DNA of 64,000 bases, taken from assembly GCF_024171605.1 (NCBI RefSeq), contig NZ_JALKAA010000003.1, positions 496,001 to 560,000 on the forward strand. Reading direction: 5' to 3'. The translations under genes were made by a program, and so were the position numbers. Shown here in pieces: positions 33,448 to 41,509 of this stretch (its first letter is position 1; each line of letters opens with the position of its first letter). This stretch comes from Pontibacter sp. HSC-36F09 (GTDB lineage: Bacteria > Bacteroidota > Bacteroidia > Cytophagales > Hymenobacteraceae). The notes under the pieces are model-generated. The model worked only from the letters and a program-made list of their open reading frames with translations, had not been told where the DNA came from and made no database searches.

Positions 33448-35307
33448 ATGGATTATATACTCCCCAAAAACCGTTCAAAGCTCTTTAACGTCATATTCCT
33501 AACAACTTTTAGCCTCCTTCCGGCTGCCGCCTTTGCTCAATCTGAGAGCACGGGAGATAGCGGTCTTTTCAGTTTGCCGGGTATCCTGATCACCATCACC
33601 CTGCTGATTGTACCTGTAGTCGCCGCCATTTTTCTATTGGTAGTGAAGGCAAATGCACTCTTTAAGAATATTCAGAACAGAAAAGACTCCGAGGAGGCCA
33701 CCCGTTTTGCCGCATACCTGAAGACGTTGAATGTGGAGCAGCTGGAAGCGCTGCAAAACGACAGGCTCCACCAGGATTACCACTTAAATAACCAGGAGCT
33801 CTCAGGGCCTTTTTCACCGGAAGATTCCAAGGGCCTTTTAAGCAGCGTTAATGAGCGAGCCAACATCCGCTTCATAGAGGCCAAACGCAAGGCCATCGTC
33901 CGGCCCGGCATCGACCCGGCTCTTTCAAGACTCATCCTTTGGTTTTTAGGTACTGCCACTTTCTGGCTTGTCTTCGGTACCTCGGTGGGGGAATATGTCG
34001 GCATTAAGTTCGTGGCGCCGGATGTGGACCAGGTAAGCTGGCTGAGCTTTGGCAGGCTGCGTCCGGTGCATACCAATGCCGTGTTCTGGGGCTGGTCGTC
34101 GCTGGCCATGCTCGGACTGGGCTACTACGTTGTGCCGCGGGTAAGCAATATCCAGATTCACAGCCTGAAATCCGGTTGGTGGTCGCTGATCCTCATCAAT
34201 GCATCGGTTGTGTTGGGTACCATCGCGCTGATGGCGGGCATTAACAACGGCGGCGGCGAGTACCGTGAGTATATCTGGCCCATCCAGTTGCTGTTCGGCA
34301 TCGGCTTGGTCATCACTTTAGTCAATTACCTGAGGACCGTCGCGCGACGAAAGACGACCGAAATTTATGTATCAAACTGGTATATCGTGGCGGCGGTGAT
34401 GTTTGCGATCGTGATTTCCATAGTGGCCTATGTGCCTAATTTCCAGAACGGACTAGGCGAAACCATTATACAGGGCTACTACATGCATCAGGGCGTGGGC
34501 ATGTGGTTTATGCTTTTCACGCTGGGTTTGGTTTACTATTACCTGCCGCAGCAGCTCAACAAACCCATCTATTCCTACAGCCTCGGTATACTTGCTTTCT
34601 GGTCGCAGATATTCTTCTATACCTTAATCGGAACGCACCACTTTGTGTTCAGCGCTATACCTTGGTCGCTGCAGACGGTGGCGATTGTAGGCAGTGCAGG
34701 TATGGTTATACCTGTCGTGTCTGGCACTACCAACTTTATAATGACCTTCCGAGGCGCCTGGCATAAGGTAGCCGGCAGTTATACTCTGCCATTCTTCATT
34801 GTGGGCATCATCTTCTATTTCACGGGCTCGCTGCAGGGCACGGCAGAGGCCTTCCGCAGCACTAACCTGATGTGGCACTTCACGGACTTTACGGTGGCGC
34901 ACTCGCACCTGACCATGTATGGCATCATTGCTTTCTTTCTGTGGGGTGGCATCTACGCCATTGTGCCGCGGCTCACGCGTCAGGAGCCGCCACAAATCAC
35001 GGTAGGCATTCACTTCTGGATGGCTTTTATCGGGATGATGTTCTATACTATTCCGCTGATGTGGGGTGGCACCATGCGCGGTCTGATGTGGATGGAAGGG
35101 CTTCCTTTTATTGAAAGTGTGACCATGATGGCGCCTTACTGGTTGTGGCGTGCCATCGGCGGCTCGCTGATGTGGGTATCGCACCTGGTGTTCGCCTACA
35201 ACATGTACCGGATGATAAACCCGCGCAAAACAGTGAACATTAACGACGAAGCCATCAAGAAGCTCCATTCGAAGGACTATGAATTGGTGGACATCCTCGA
35301 TAAATAA
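33448..35307 (+). CDS. cbb3-type heme-copper oxidase subunit I-like protein
   Basis: Catalytic subunit of a terminal oxidase, about 619 residues. ATG at 33448 gives MDYILPKN and a signal-like N-terminus ending AAAFAQ, which is unusual for CcoN; a TTG at 33433 is the alternative. About twelve membrane segments follow. GRLRPVHTN is the conserved heme-binding segment. The copper-site histidine is His347 (YYMHQG); Tyr391 lies 44 residues later, and the His-His pair (GTHHF) is at 397-398, matching the spacing of the cross-linked His-Tyr of V. cholerae CcoN. The +4 position after His347 is Gly, not Glu as in NO reductase NorB. A later FTVAHSHL holds other heme ligands. It is the first gene of a run of eight. 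Confidence 0.88.
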   Translation: MDYILPKNRSKLFNVIFLTTFSLLPAAAFAQSESTGDSGLFSLPGILITITLLIVPVVAAIFLLVVKANALFKNIQNRKDSEEATRFAAYLKTLNVEQLEALQNDRLHQDYHLNNQELSGPFSPEDSKGLLSSVNERANIRFIEAKRKAIVRPGIDPALSRLILWFLGTATFWLVFGTSVGEYVGIKFVAPDVDQVSWLSFGRLRPVHTNAVFWGWSSLAMLGLGYYVVPRVSNIQIHSLKSGWWSLILINASVVLGTIALMAGINNGGGEYREYIWPIQLLFGIGLVITLVNYLRTVARRKTTEIYVSNWYIVAAVMFAIVISIVAYVPNFQNGLGETIIQGYYMHQGVGMWFMLFTLGLVYYYLPQQLNKPIYSYSLGILAFWSQIFFYTLIGTHHFVFSAIPWSLQTVAIVGSAGMVIPVVSGTTNFIMTFRGAWHKVAGSYTLPFFIVGIIFYFTGSLQGTAEAFRSTNLMWHFTDFTVAHSHLTMYGIIAFFLWGGIYAIVPRLTRQEPPQITVGIHFWMAFIGMMFYTIPLMWGGTMRGLMWMEGLPFIESVTMMAPYWLWRAIGGSLMWVSHLVFAYNMYRMINPRKTVNINDEAIKKLHSKDYELVDILDK

Positions 35308-35367
35308 AAGCAGCAGACAATAGCACCCATTAAATTCCTAACAGTTGCTCTTTAGCACACACAGCAT

Positions 35368-36381
35368 ATGATGGATTTTTTTAACGACTATAGAAAACTA
35401 TACCTTACGGCACTCGGCTTGTTTGTTCTGCTCACCATACTGGTTGCCATTATGCCCGCCATCAGCAACCAGAACAACAACAGTCCGCTGCCCAGCGAAG
35501 AGCCTCTGAGTGCCGCCGCCCTGGAAGGCAAGGCGCTTTATGTGGCCAACGGCTGTGTGGCCTGCCATACCCAGCAGGTGCGTAACCTCGATATGGACAA
35601 GGTATGGGGCAAGCGCCCCAGCATAGCGGCCGATTATGCCGATGAGCAACGCACCGATTTGTGGCGGAATACCGCTACCCTGATGGGGACTGAGCGCACC
35701 GGCCCTGACTTAGCCGATGTAGGCAACCGCCAACCCAGTGCTGAATGGAACCTGTTGCACCTGTATCAGCCACGCGCGGTAGTAGCTGAGTCGATTATGC
35801 CGGCCTACCCGTGGTTGTTCGAAGAGAAAGCCGAGTTGGAGGAAGGCGATGTAGAGGTTCCCGTGCCTGATGCCTTCCGAAAGGGAGTGAAAGGCAGGAT
35901 TGTAGCAACCAAAGACGCCCTGAATCTGGTGGCCTACCTGCAGTCGCTGAAGCAGGCGGAGCTGCCCGGCTCCATGGCCCCGCCGGAGTTCCTGTACAAG
36001 CGGGAAGAAAAAGCTACTGCGACCACTGGCAGCGGCGAAGACCTGGGACTGGATGGCGCTGCGCTTTACGCGGCCAACTGCCAGAGCTGCCACCAAGCCA
36101 GCGGCGAAGGCCTGAAAGGAGCTTTTCCGCCCCTGAAAGGAAGCCAGATTGTACTGGACGATAACCCCGAGGTGCTGATTGATGTAGTGATGAACGGTTA
36201 CGATGCCCGGCCGGAGTTTGCGTCTATGCCGGCTATTGGAACGAATATGAAGTTATCAGCTGCGGAAGTAGCCGCCATCATCAACCACGAGCGCAGCAGC
36301 TGGGGCAACAGCGCGCGCAAAGTGCCGGAGGAAGAAGTCCAGAAGATCATGGATCTGCTGAAACAGTCAGCCCAGAAATAA
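35368..36381 (+). CDS. CcoO-like membrane cytochrome c with a second C-terminal heme domain
   Basis: A 337-residue subunit with an N-terminal membrane anchor (LYLTALGLFVLLTILVAIM) and two heme-c sites: CVACH (Cys63, Cys66, His67) and CQSCH (Cys238, Cys241, His242). CcoO is normally mono-heme; here a second domain of about 110 residues (ALYAANCQSCHQ) is fused, apparently replacing CcoP. Methionine ligand candidates follow each site (SIMPAYP, ASMPAIG). It delivers electrons to the oxidase subunit encoded 60 bp upstream. No separate ccoP or ccoQ follows. Confidence 0.88.
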   Translation: MMDFFNDYRKLYLTALGLFVLLTILVAIMPAISNQNNNSPLPSEEPLSAAALEGKALYVANGCVACHTQQVRNLDMDKVWGKRPSIAADYADEQRTDLWRNTATLMGTERTGPDLADVGNRQPSAEWNLLHLYQPRAVVAESIMPAYPWLFEEKAELEEGDVEVPVPDAFRKGVKGRIVATKDALNLVAYLQSLKQAELPGSMAPPEFLYKREEKATATTGSGEDLGLDGAALYAANCQSCHQASGEGLKGAFPPLKGSQIVLDDNPEVLIDVVMNGYDARPEFASMPAIGTNMKLSAAEVAAIINHERSSWGNSARKVPEEEVQKIMDLLKQSAQK

Positions 36382-36419
36382 GGAAACATAAAGTTTATAT
36401 CAAAAACAAGACTATATCT

Positions 36420-36665
36420 ATGCAAAACCAGGAAGAAGATTACCTGCCGAGCCTTATTACTGCCACGCCCTTTGAAGGACGGCAACTTGCCATAAAGTTA
36501 TCCCGGAAATCTATTGGCGCTATTCAGCCGGATGCCGGTGTACGACAACAGTTACGTGCGGCTTATGCTTCCGATACTGCTCAATTGATTGCATCAGCTC
36601 ACGTAATAGCGATAGAATTTCAAACGATTGCACAGGCAAACAATTACTGGAGAACAAAAGATTAA
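36420..36665 (+). CDS. Small hypothetical protein in the oxidase operon
   Basis: An 81-residue frame that fills the gap between two operon genes. It has no membrane segment and no motif that I recognise. The spacing (38 bp after the cytochrome stop, 14 bp before the next start) fits an operon gene, but the sequence is otherwise unsupported, and it could be a spurious frame. Confidence 0.5.
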   Translation: MQNQEEDYLPSLITATPFEGRQLAIKLSRKSIGAIQPDAGVRQQLRAAYASDTAQLIASAHVIAIEFQTIAQANNYWRTKD

Positions 36666-36679
36666 AAAAGAACTGACCT

Positions 36680-36937
36680 ATGAAAACATTACTGCTTACG
36701 GTTCTCGCCACACTCCTTAGCCTTGCAGCCTTTGCGTGTCCGGTGTGTGAGAAGCAGCAGCCAAAGGTGCTGCAGGGCATCAGCCACGGGGCCGGCCCGC
36801 AAAGTGACTGGGACTATATCCTTGTGTGGGCCACAGTGGTTATTGTGGTGGCTTGTTTGTTTTTTAGCATAAAATGGCTGGTCCGTCCGGGTGAAGAAAG
36901 TAGGGACCACATCAAAAGAACTGTATTAGAATTTTGA
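36680..36937 (+). CDS. Small membrane protein with a CxxC motif in the oxidase operon
   Basis: An 85-residue protein with a signal peptide (LLLTVLATLLSLAAFA) directly followed by CPVCEKQQPKVLQGISHG, then one membrane segment (ILVWATVVIVVACLFFSI) and a basic cytoplasmic tail. The CPVC motif just outside the membrane could bind metal or heme, or be an assembly thiol. It lies 14 bp after the hypothetical gene and 4 bp before the next, so it is part of the operon. Its role is probably oxidase assembly or a small subunit; this is inference. Confidence 0.7.
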   Translation: MKTLLLTVLATLLSLAAFACPVCEKQQPKVLQGISHGAGPQSDWDYILVWATVVIVVACLFFSIKWLVRPGEESRDHIKRTVLEF

Positions 36938-36941
36938 CAGA

Positions 36942-37343
36942 ATGGAAGACAAGAGCTCTGTAATAATTTTTGTAGATGACGATCCGCAGCCGGTAGGCTC
37001 CTTCAAATCGCCCATTAACTTCGAGCTGGATACCCGGAAACTGGTGGATGGTGAACATACCCTGCGCATCGTCAGCAAAGACCCATCCGGTAAGGAAGGC
37101 ATCCGCAGAATTCCGTTTGTAGTGCGTAATGGGCCGGACATAAATGTGGAAGGCATTTCTGAGAATGAAGTGGTAGACGGTGTGCTACCCATCATGGTGA
37201 GTGCCTATGGCAAAGGCGATCAGAAGGTGTTCCTGATAGAAGGCAGTGAAACTCCACGGAGTATACCTAACTGGGTATGGATATTGCACATCCTTTTTGG
37301 CGGCTGGGCATTGTATTACCTTATCACACAATTTGCAATTTAG
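36942..37343 (+). CDS. Ig-like domain protein with C-terminal membrane anchor
   Basis: A 133-residue protein: an extracytoplasmic or cytoplasmic beta-sandwich (SSVIIFVDDDPQPVG, LVDGEHTLRIVSKDPSGKEG, RIPFVVRNGPDINV) followed by a C-terminal membrane segment (WVWILHILFGGWALYYLI). The domain looks like the Ig-like fold found at the end of FixG-type and cytochrome-associated proteins. There is no N-terminal signal, so topology is uncertain. The gene begins 4 bp after its neighbour and ends 2 bp before the truncated hemoglobin gene. It is probably an oxidase accessory protein. Confidence 0.72.
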   Translation: MEDKSSVIIFVDDDPQPVGSFKSPINFELDTRKLVDGEHTLRIVSKDPSGKEGIRRIPFVVRNGPDINVEGISENEVVDGVLPIMVSAYGKGDQKVFLIEGSETPRSIPNWVWILHILFGGWALYYLITQFAI

Positions 37344-37345
37344 AT

Positions 37346-37741
37346 ATGACACAAAAACACGATATAACGGGACTGGAAGATATAAAAGTATTGGTAGATG
37401 AGTTCTATACATTGGTCCGGAACGATGAGCTGCTGGCACCCATTTTTCTTTTCAGACTCAATACTTACTGGAAGCCGCACCTGGAAAAGATGTATACCTT
37501 CTGGAACGCTGCGCTGTTCGGGGTAAGAGGCTATACCGGTAACCCATTTGCAAAACATGCGACCATGCCCGTAGATGGAGAACACTTCGAGCGCTGGCTC
37601 TCCCTTTTCATCGGCACCGTAGATACCTATTTTGAAGGGCCGATGGCAGAGGAAGCGAAGAAAAGAGCTTTGATTATGGCAACCAACTTCGAAAGGCGAA
37701 TTGATGGTCTGAAGGGAACAGATAAGATAATGCTGGTATAA
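37346..37741 (+). CDS. Group III truncated hemoglobin
   Basis: A 131-residue 2-over-2 globin. The ATG at 37346 gives MTQKHDITGLEDIKVLVDEF; an earlier in-frame start overlaps the previous gene. Family marks are FYTLVRNDELLAPIF, YWKPHLEKMYTFWNAALFG and the proximal-histidine region (KHATMPVDGEHFERWL). Such globins bind oxygen or NO, or act in electron transfer and NO detoxification. Its place in an oxidase operon with an NsrR-like regulator supports an NO- or oxygen-related role. Confidence 0.88.
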   Translation: MTQKHDITGLEDIKVLVDEFYTLVRNDELLAPIFLFRLNTYWKPHLEKMYTFWNAALFGVRGYTGNPFAKHATMPVDGEHFERWLSLFIGTVDTYFEGPMAEEAKKRALIMATNFERRIDGLKGTDKIMLV

Positions 37742-37773
37742 ATAATTTTTGTAATTGAGCTGAAGTGGTTGAA

Positions 37774-38058
37774 ATGGAAATGAAAGAAATTCATGCCAAC
37801 GCTTCTTACAAAGTATTTAGCGTTAGCTTAGCAAAAGGTGAGGAGATGCCACGGCATTATGCTTCATCAGATGCATTCCTGGTTATCAGACAAGGCAAGG
37901 CGGTGCTCAAGCTTCAGGAAAGAGAAGTCGTACTGGAATCTGGTGCGACAATAGCTATTCCAGCGAATGAGCCGCACAGCCTGCATATTTTGGAAGACTT
38001 TGCTGCCACGGTTGTTTTAGCTGCCGATGCGCAGATAAATTTCATCAACGTCCAGTAA
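37774..38058 (+). CDS. Small cupin protein
   Basis: A protein of about 94 residues with a single cupin domain: GEEMPRHYASSDAFLVIRQGKAVLKL and the second motif IPANEPHSLHILEDF with a His pair that could bind metal. It is soluble and unlike AraC cupins, as it has no HTH. It begins 32 bp after the globin gene. The start is ambiguous between GTG at 37765 and ATG at 37774 or 37780. The function is unknown; it may be a small sensor or a metal-dependent enzyme in NO or iron stress. Confidence 0.75.
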   Translation: MEMKEIHANASYKVFSVSLAKGEEMPRHYASSDAFLVIRQGKAVLKLQEREVVLESGATIAIPANEPHSLHILEDFAATVVLAADAQINFINVQ

Positions 38059-38210
38059 GACCGAAAGATCAATGACATATTTCTAATGGCTGCAGTAGCA
38101 TTCCGATCAGGTATAGCTTAGAACCGTAAGCCGGTGCGTAAAGTTTTCTGTCTTATCTTAGGGTTTATACTTTATGTTTGTAGCAGGATTATTAAATAAG
38201 GGGAAAGAAT

Positions 38211-38648
38211 ATGATTTCCAAGTCGTGCAAATATGGTATCAGGGCAGCCGTTTATATAGCCTCAAAAGCAGGAGAAGGGGTAAAGTTGAATGTGAAAGCT
38301 ATAGCAAAAGAGGTAGATGCACCCGAGGCCTTTACCGCAAAGATTCTGCAAATTCTCAACAAGCACCGGATCATTACTTCTTTAAAAGGACCCTATGGTG
38401 GGTTTTTCATTGAAAAATACCAACTGGAGCAGCCTGTTATCAATATCGTTAATGCCATAGACGGAATGGCCGTTTTCTGGGAATGCGGACTGGGTTTGAA
38501 AAAATGCTCTGAGACCCACCCATGCCCCATGCACGATAAATTTAAGGTGGCACGTGAGTCCCTGCGGGATGTGTTTCAGAACACCACCATACAGCAACTG
38601 GCTCAGGAGCTTAAAGAGGGTACTTCATTCATTAAGAACCTAAAGTAA
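38211..38648 (+). CDS. Rrf2-family regulator, NsrR-like
   Basis: A 145-residue winged-helix protein: SKSCKYGIRAAVYIAS at the start, a HTH near APEAFTAKILQILNKHRI, and the wing GPYGGFF. The C-terminal half has the three-cysteine cluster ECGLGLKKCSETHPCPMHDKF typical of Fe-S NsrR/IscR-like members. Such proteins sense NO or Fe-S status. It ends the oxidase/globin/cupin gene group and is separated from the cupin by 152 bp with one AGGTATAG word, so it may have its own promoter. It is the likely ligand of the 36-bp palindrome upstream of the operon. Confidence 0.87.
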   Translation: MISKSCKYGIRAAVYIASKAGEGVKLNVKAIAKEVDAPEAFTAKILQILNKHRIITSLKGPYGGFFIEKYQLEQPVINIVNAIDGMAVFWECGLGLKKCSETHPCPMHDKFKVARESLRDVFQNTTIQQLAQELKEGTSFIKNLK

Positions 38649-38950
38649 CGCACTCCCTGATAGGGGTTAAACTTGCCGGAGTCTTTTCAAATTGCCTATA
38701 CCTGCAGGTTGCTCAGAGCTCACAACGAGAGGCTTGTTTGTACGATTCTAATAGGATAATCATGCCACAAGGTTAATCAGGCATTCAACTGGAAGTAAGT
38801 GAGTCGTAGAATTTGAAGGTATTGATCATATCACAGGAAAACTGTTTCTGTTTATCAAATTGATAGGTATCTGTCATGTTATGGTATAAGGTCTTTATAA
38901 GTAAGAAGGTAATTTTGCATTATCATTCAGCTTATTAAAACAGAAATATT
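38649..38950. other. Spacer of 302 bp
   Basis: No gene is seen. One CTATACCT word lies at 38696-38703 and the isochorismatase promoter at the right end. Confidence 0.7.
38910..38917 (+). promoter_or_regulatory. -7 promoter box of the isochorismatase-like gene
   Basis: TAATTTTG matches the TAnnTTTG consensus 34 bp before the start. A clear -33 TTG is not seen. Confidence 0.5.
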
Positions 38951-39499
38951 ATGAGTAAGAAAGCTTTGCTTGTCATAGACATACAGAACGATTATTTTGA
39001 AAACGGAGCCTGGGAACTGGAAGGACCGGTAGAGGCGAGCCTGAAAGCCCGTAAAATGATCGATCACTTCAGAGAAAATAGCCTGCCAATCGCACATATT
39101 CAGCATTTTGCAGCTGATGTTAACATGCCTTTCTTTCAACCGGATACAGCGGGCGTAGAGATACATGAAAACGTAAAACCACTTGAAGGAGAAAAGCTAT
39201 TTAAAAAGTATTATCCGAATAGCTTCAGAGACACCGACCTATTGGAATATCTGAAAGCCAATGAGGTAACTGAAGTGGTGGTGACAGGTATGATGACCCA
39301 TATGTGTGTGGATGCCACCACACGAGCCGCTAAAGACTTTGGATTTGAATGTACGGTAATCGGTGATGCCTGTGCTTCCCGCGATCAGGAAATCAATGGA
39401 AAAGTAGTAAAAGCTGCTGATGTACATCATGCCTTTTTAGGCGCTCTTTCCTTCTTTTATGCTAACGTCCAGAATGCGGAGGAATTCCTTTCAGCCTAA
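38951..39499 (+). CDS. Isochorismatase-family cysteine hydrolase
   Basis: A 182-residue cytoplasmic hydrolase. The catalytic triad is visible: Asp10 (LLVIDIQNDY), a lysine in the EKLFKKYYPNSF region, and Cys119 (MMTHMCVDATTRA). The cis-peptide-type VVVTGMMTH segment is conserved. Members hydrolyse isochorismate, nicotinamide, carbamoyl compounds or ureidoacrylate; the substrate is not evident here. It has its own promoter and a strong terminator. Confidence 0.88.
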   Translation: MSKKALLVIDIQNDYFENGAWELEGPVEASLKARKMIDHFRENSLPIAHIQHFAADVNMPFFQPDTAGVEIHENVKPLEGEKLFKKYYPNSFRDTDLLEYLKANEVTEVVVTGMMTHMCVDATTRAAKDFGFECTVIGDACASRDQEINGKVVKAADVHHAFLGALSFFYANVQNAEEFLSA

Positions 39500-39520
39500 G
39501 AAACATTTCAGATTGAGGAA

Positions 39521-39558
39521 AAAACTTCCTGCCAGGTATATGGCGGGAAGTTTTTTTA
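39521..39558 (+). terminator. Terminator of the isochorismatase-like gene
   Basis: AAAACTTCC then GCC (39521-39533) pairs with GGC then GGAAGTTTT (39542-39554) with one internal mismatch, and a T-run (39551-39557) continues. The loop carries AGGTATA. Confidence 0.85.
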
Positions 39559-39649
39559 TTTTAATTGAATACCTGTTGGCAGATATTCAGGTAAAGCATT
39601 ATGTATTAAATTTTCCTGCAGTAAAACAATGTCTGGTAATCTTCCTCAA

Positions 39650-40033
39650 CTATGTTAGCATTGGCATTAGCAACACTAAGAACCTCGTTAAATCTCTGTT
39701 TAGGGTAGTACTGGTGTTTACAGCTCGAGTCCGTCCATAAGTACATTTTGTCTTTGCCTTTGGCCTGGAGAGCATCACCGCTGGTGAAGAAACGGAAATG
39801 GCCGGCATAGAATGATGTTCAGCTACCCAAAAGCGGGCAAATCCCCGTTGGTCAGCAAGCTTTGCCAGTTCTATGCTGTTTTGTATAGTTTCTATGGCAG
39901 AATAGCCTTTTCCTGTAATGGCAAAATCGAGCAAAGATACTGGGACAGGCGCATTCCCTCTTTTTGTTACTGGTTGAAAAGCTGTTGGTTGTTCTCCTTT
40001 CGGGGTATTCTTATCAGTGATTTCTTTAGTCAA
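39650..40033 (-). pseudogene. Truncated N-terminal fragment of an LLM-class flavin oxidoreductase
   Basis: About the first 90 codons match the start of luciferase-like monooxygenases: PVSLLDFAITGKGYSA, SIELAKLADQRGFARFWVAEHH, ISVSSPAVMLSR. After that the frame continues for about 40 codons with no family character and stops. A full family member is about 330 residues, so two thirds are missing. No matching remainder is seen nearby, which points to a deletion. Confidence 0.8.
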
Positions 40034-40358
40034 TTCCTATATTATCAAAATTTTGTTGCAAAATTACCCATGCAGAAGAGGTGCACTTAAATCAGGAATG
40101 GCCTGAATACTACCATTTTGATAAGGGCATTACTTTACTTTATTTAAATTAATTTATACTTGAAGATAGAGGCCAACAGCTTCAACCATTGGTAGAAGGC
40201 ATCAAGAGCCGATCGGTAGATAGGGTTTTAGATGTTCATTTTTTGTAAATTGCCTGACAGCAGATCCTTGGGGTCAAGGTATGGGGCTATCTTGGTCGTA
40301 GCATTTTCATGAACATAACATGCTACCTTTTGTGCCAAGGTATAGCAATGGTAAGCTT

Positions 40359-41231
40359 ATGGAAACCCTTAAATTTCTTAAGACGGAATGTGGCGTAGAA
40401 GTACTCTTGAACGTACTTCACTTTACAAGTGCTGACAGCGACTATTTAAAGAAAGTACCGTTTAACACAGATTTTTTTGAGGTCGTTTTCTTTAAGAAGG
40501 CCAAGGGGAAACTCTTGTTGAATGACCATCAAATCGAATTGACTGGTAACAGCGTCATTTTCCTTTCTCCATACCAGAAAAGGCAGTGGCATTTCGAAGA
40601 GGGCGAACAAGATTTTACCATACTCCTTTTCCAGGAGGATTTTCTGAACGACTTTTTTGCTGATAAGTTATTTGCCTTTCGCTTGTTGTACTTCTACCAG
40701 CTGGATTATCCGCTGAAGATGGATGTCGGAAAAGAAACAATTCAAAGCTTCTGTACACTTTTGACCGAAATTAAAACCGAGCTTGTAAATCCCAAGGCCG
40801 ACAGCGGACACATCATACGGTCGCTGCTCTATTACATTTTACAGAAGCTGAACAGGGAATATGCTGTCGTTAACCAACTAAAAATGGAAAGGGACAATGA
40901 CCATTATGCCTTTCAATTCAAGCGGTTGGTTGAGATGAATATAAAGCATAAGCAGCGTGTGAGCGACTATGCCGACATGCTGGGCATCACGCGGGTTTCT
41001 TTGAACAAAGCGGTAAAAGAGCAATTCAATGTCACGGCCAAGCACCTTCTCAAGCAAAGGCTGCTGCTCGAAATAAAGAACTATCTTTTCCATTCGAAGC
41101 TGACCCTCAGTGAGATTTCCTATGAACTCAATTTCCCGGAACCCAATCACCTGATGCGGTTTTTTAAAGCCCAGACAGGTATGACTGCAGGAGAATTTCT
41201 GCAGGCTAATGGTAAAGATGAATCTTTATAA
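40359..41231 (+). CDS. AraC-family transcriptional regulator
   Basis: About 290 residues from ATG at 40359 (METLKFLKTECG, the more family-like start); an ATG at 40320 would add 13 residues, but that part contains an AGGTATAG word and has no homology character. The N-terminal sensor is followed by a C-terminal double HTH (DYADMLGITRVSLNKAVKEQF and LTLSEISYELNFPEPNHLMRFFKAQTG). The target genes are unclear: the upstream neighbour is the broken flavin oxidoreductase on the other strand, so this may be an orphan regulator of it. Confidence 0.85.
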   Translation: METLKFLKTECGVEVLLNVLHFTSADSDYLKKVPFNTDFFEVVFFKKAKGKLLLNDHQIELTGNSVIFLSPYQKRQWHFEEGEQDFTILLFQEDFLNDFFADKLFAFRLLYFYQLDYPLKMDVGKETIQSFCTLLTEIKTELVNPKADSGHIIRSLLYYILQKLNREYAVVNQLKMERDNDHYAFQFKRLVEMNIKHKQRVSDYADMLGITRVSLNKAVKEQFNVTAKHLLKQRLLLEIKNYLFHSKLTLSEISYELNFPEPNHLMRFFKAQTGMTAGEFLQANGKDESL

Positions 41232-41254
41232 GTGCAGCATTTACTGAAGATCAG

Positions 41255-41296
41255 CCGCAAAAAAAAGCCGCTCCAGTTTTAACTGAAGCGGCTTTT
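41255..41296 (-). terminator. Terminator of tRNA-Glu (possibly bidirectional)
   Basis: AAAAGCCGCT at 41263-41272 pairs with AGCGGCTTTT at 41287-41296, with an additional internal stem (CAGTT/AACTG). The minus-strand reading has a long T-run; the plus strand also gives TTTT, so it may also end the AraC transcript. Confidence 0.85.
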
Positions 41297-41298
41297 AG

Positions 41299-41370
41299 TA
41301 GTCCGTAGGGGAATCGAACCCCTGTTGCCAGAATGAAAATCTGGAGTCCTAACCCCTAGACGAACGGACC
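41299..41370 (-). tRNA. tRNA-Glu (anticodon TTC)
   Basis: On the minus strand the 72-nt sequence has the acceptor stem GGTCCGT pairing with ACGGACT, anticodon stem CCAGA/TCTGG with loop TTTTCAT giving anticodon TTC, and a T-arm with GGTTCGATTCC. The CCA end is not encoded. Confidence 0.95.
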
Positions 41371-41509
41371 ATTCTGTGTTATTGTGATGCAAATATAGCG
41401 TGTTGCTTTTATTTTGCAAACAGTCACCCATACTTTTTCTTGTATAAGAAGGCCATTACAGGCTAACTGGTTCATTTATAACCAGTAAATTTTGCCCTTT
41501 CCTGCTACT

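Noticed and set aside
33448..35307. Subunit I as a nitric oxide reductase (NorB-like)
   Set aside because: The residue four after the copper-site histidine is Gly, not the NorB Glu, and the cbb3 tyrosine is present at the expected spacing. NO chemistry remains possible for the globin and the regulator only.
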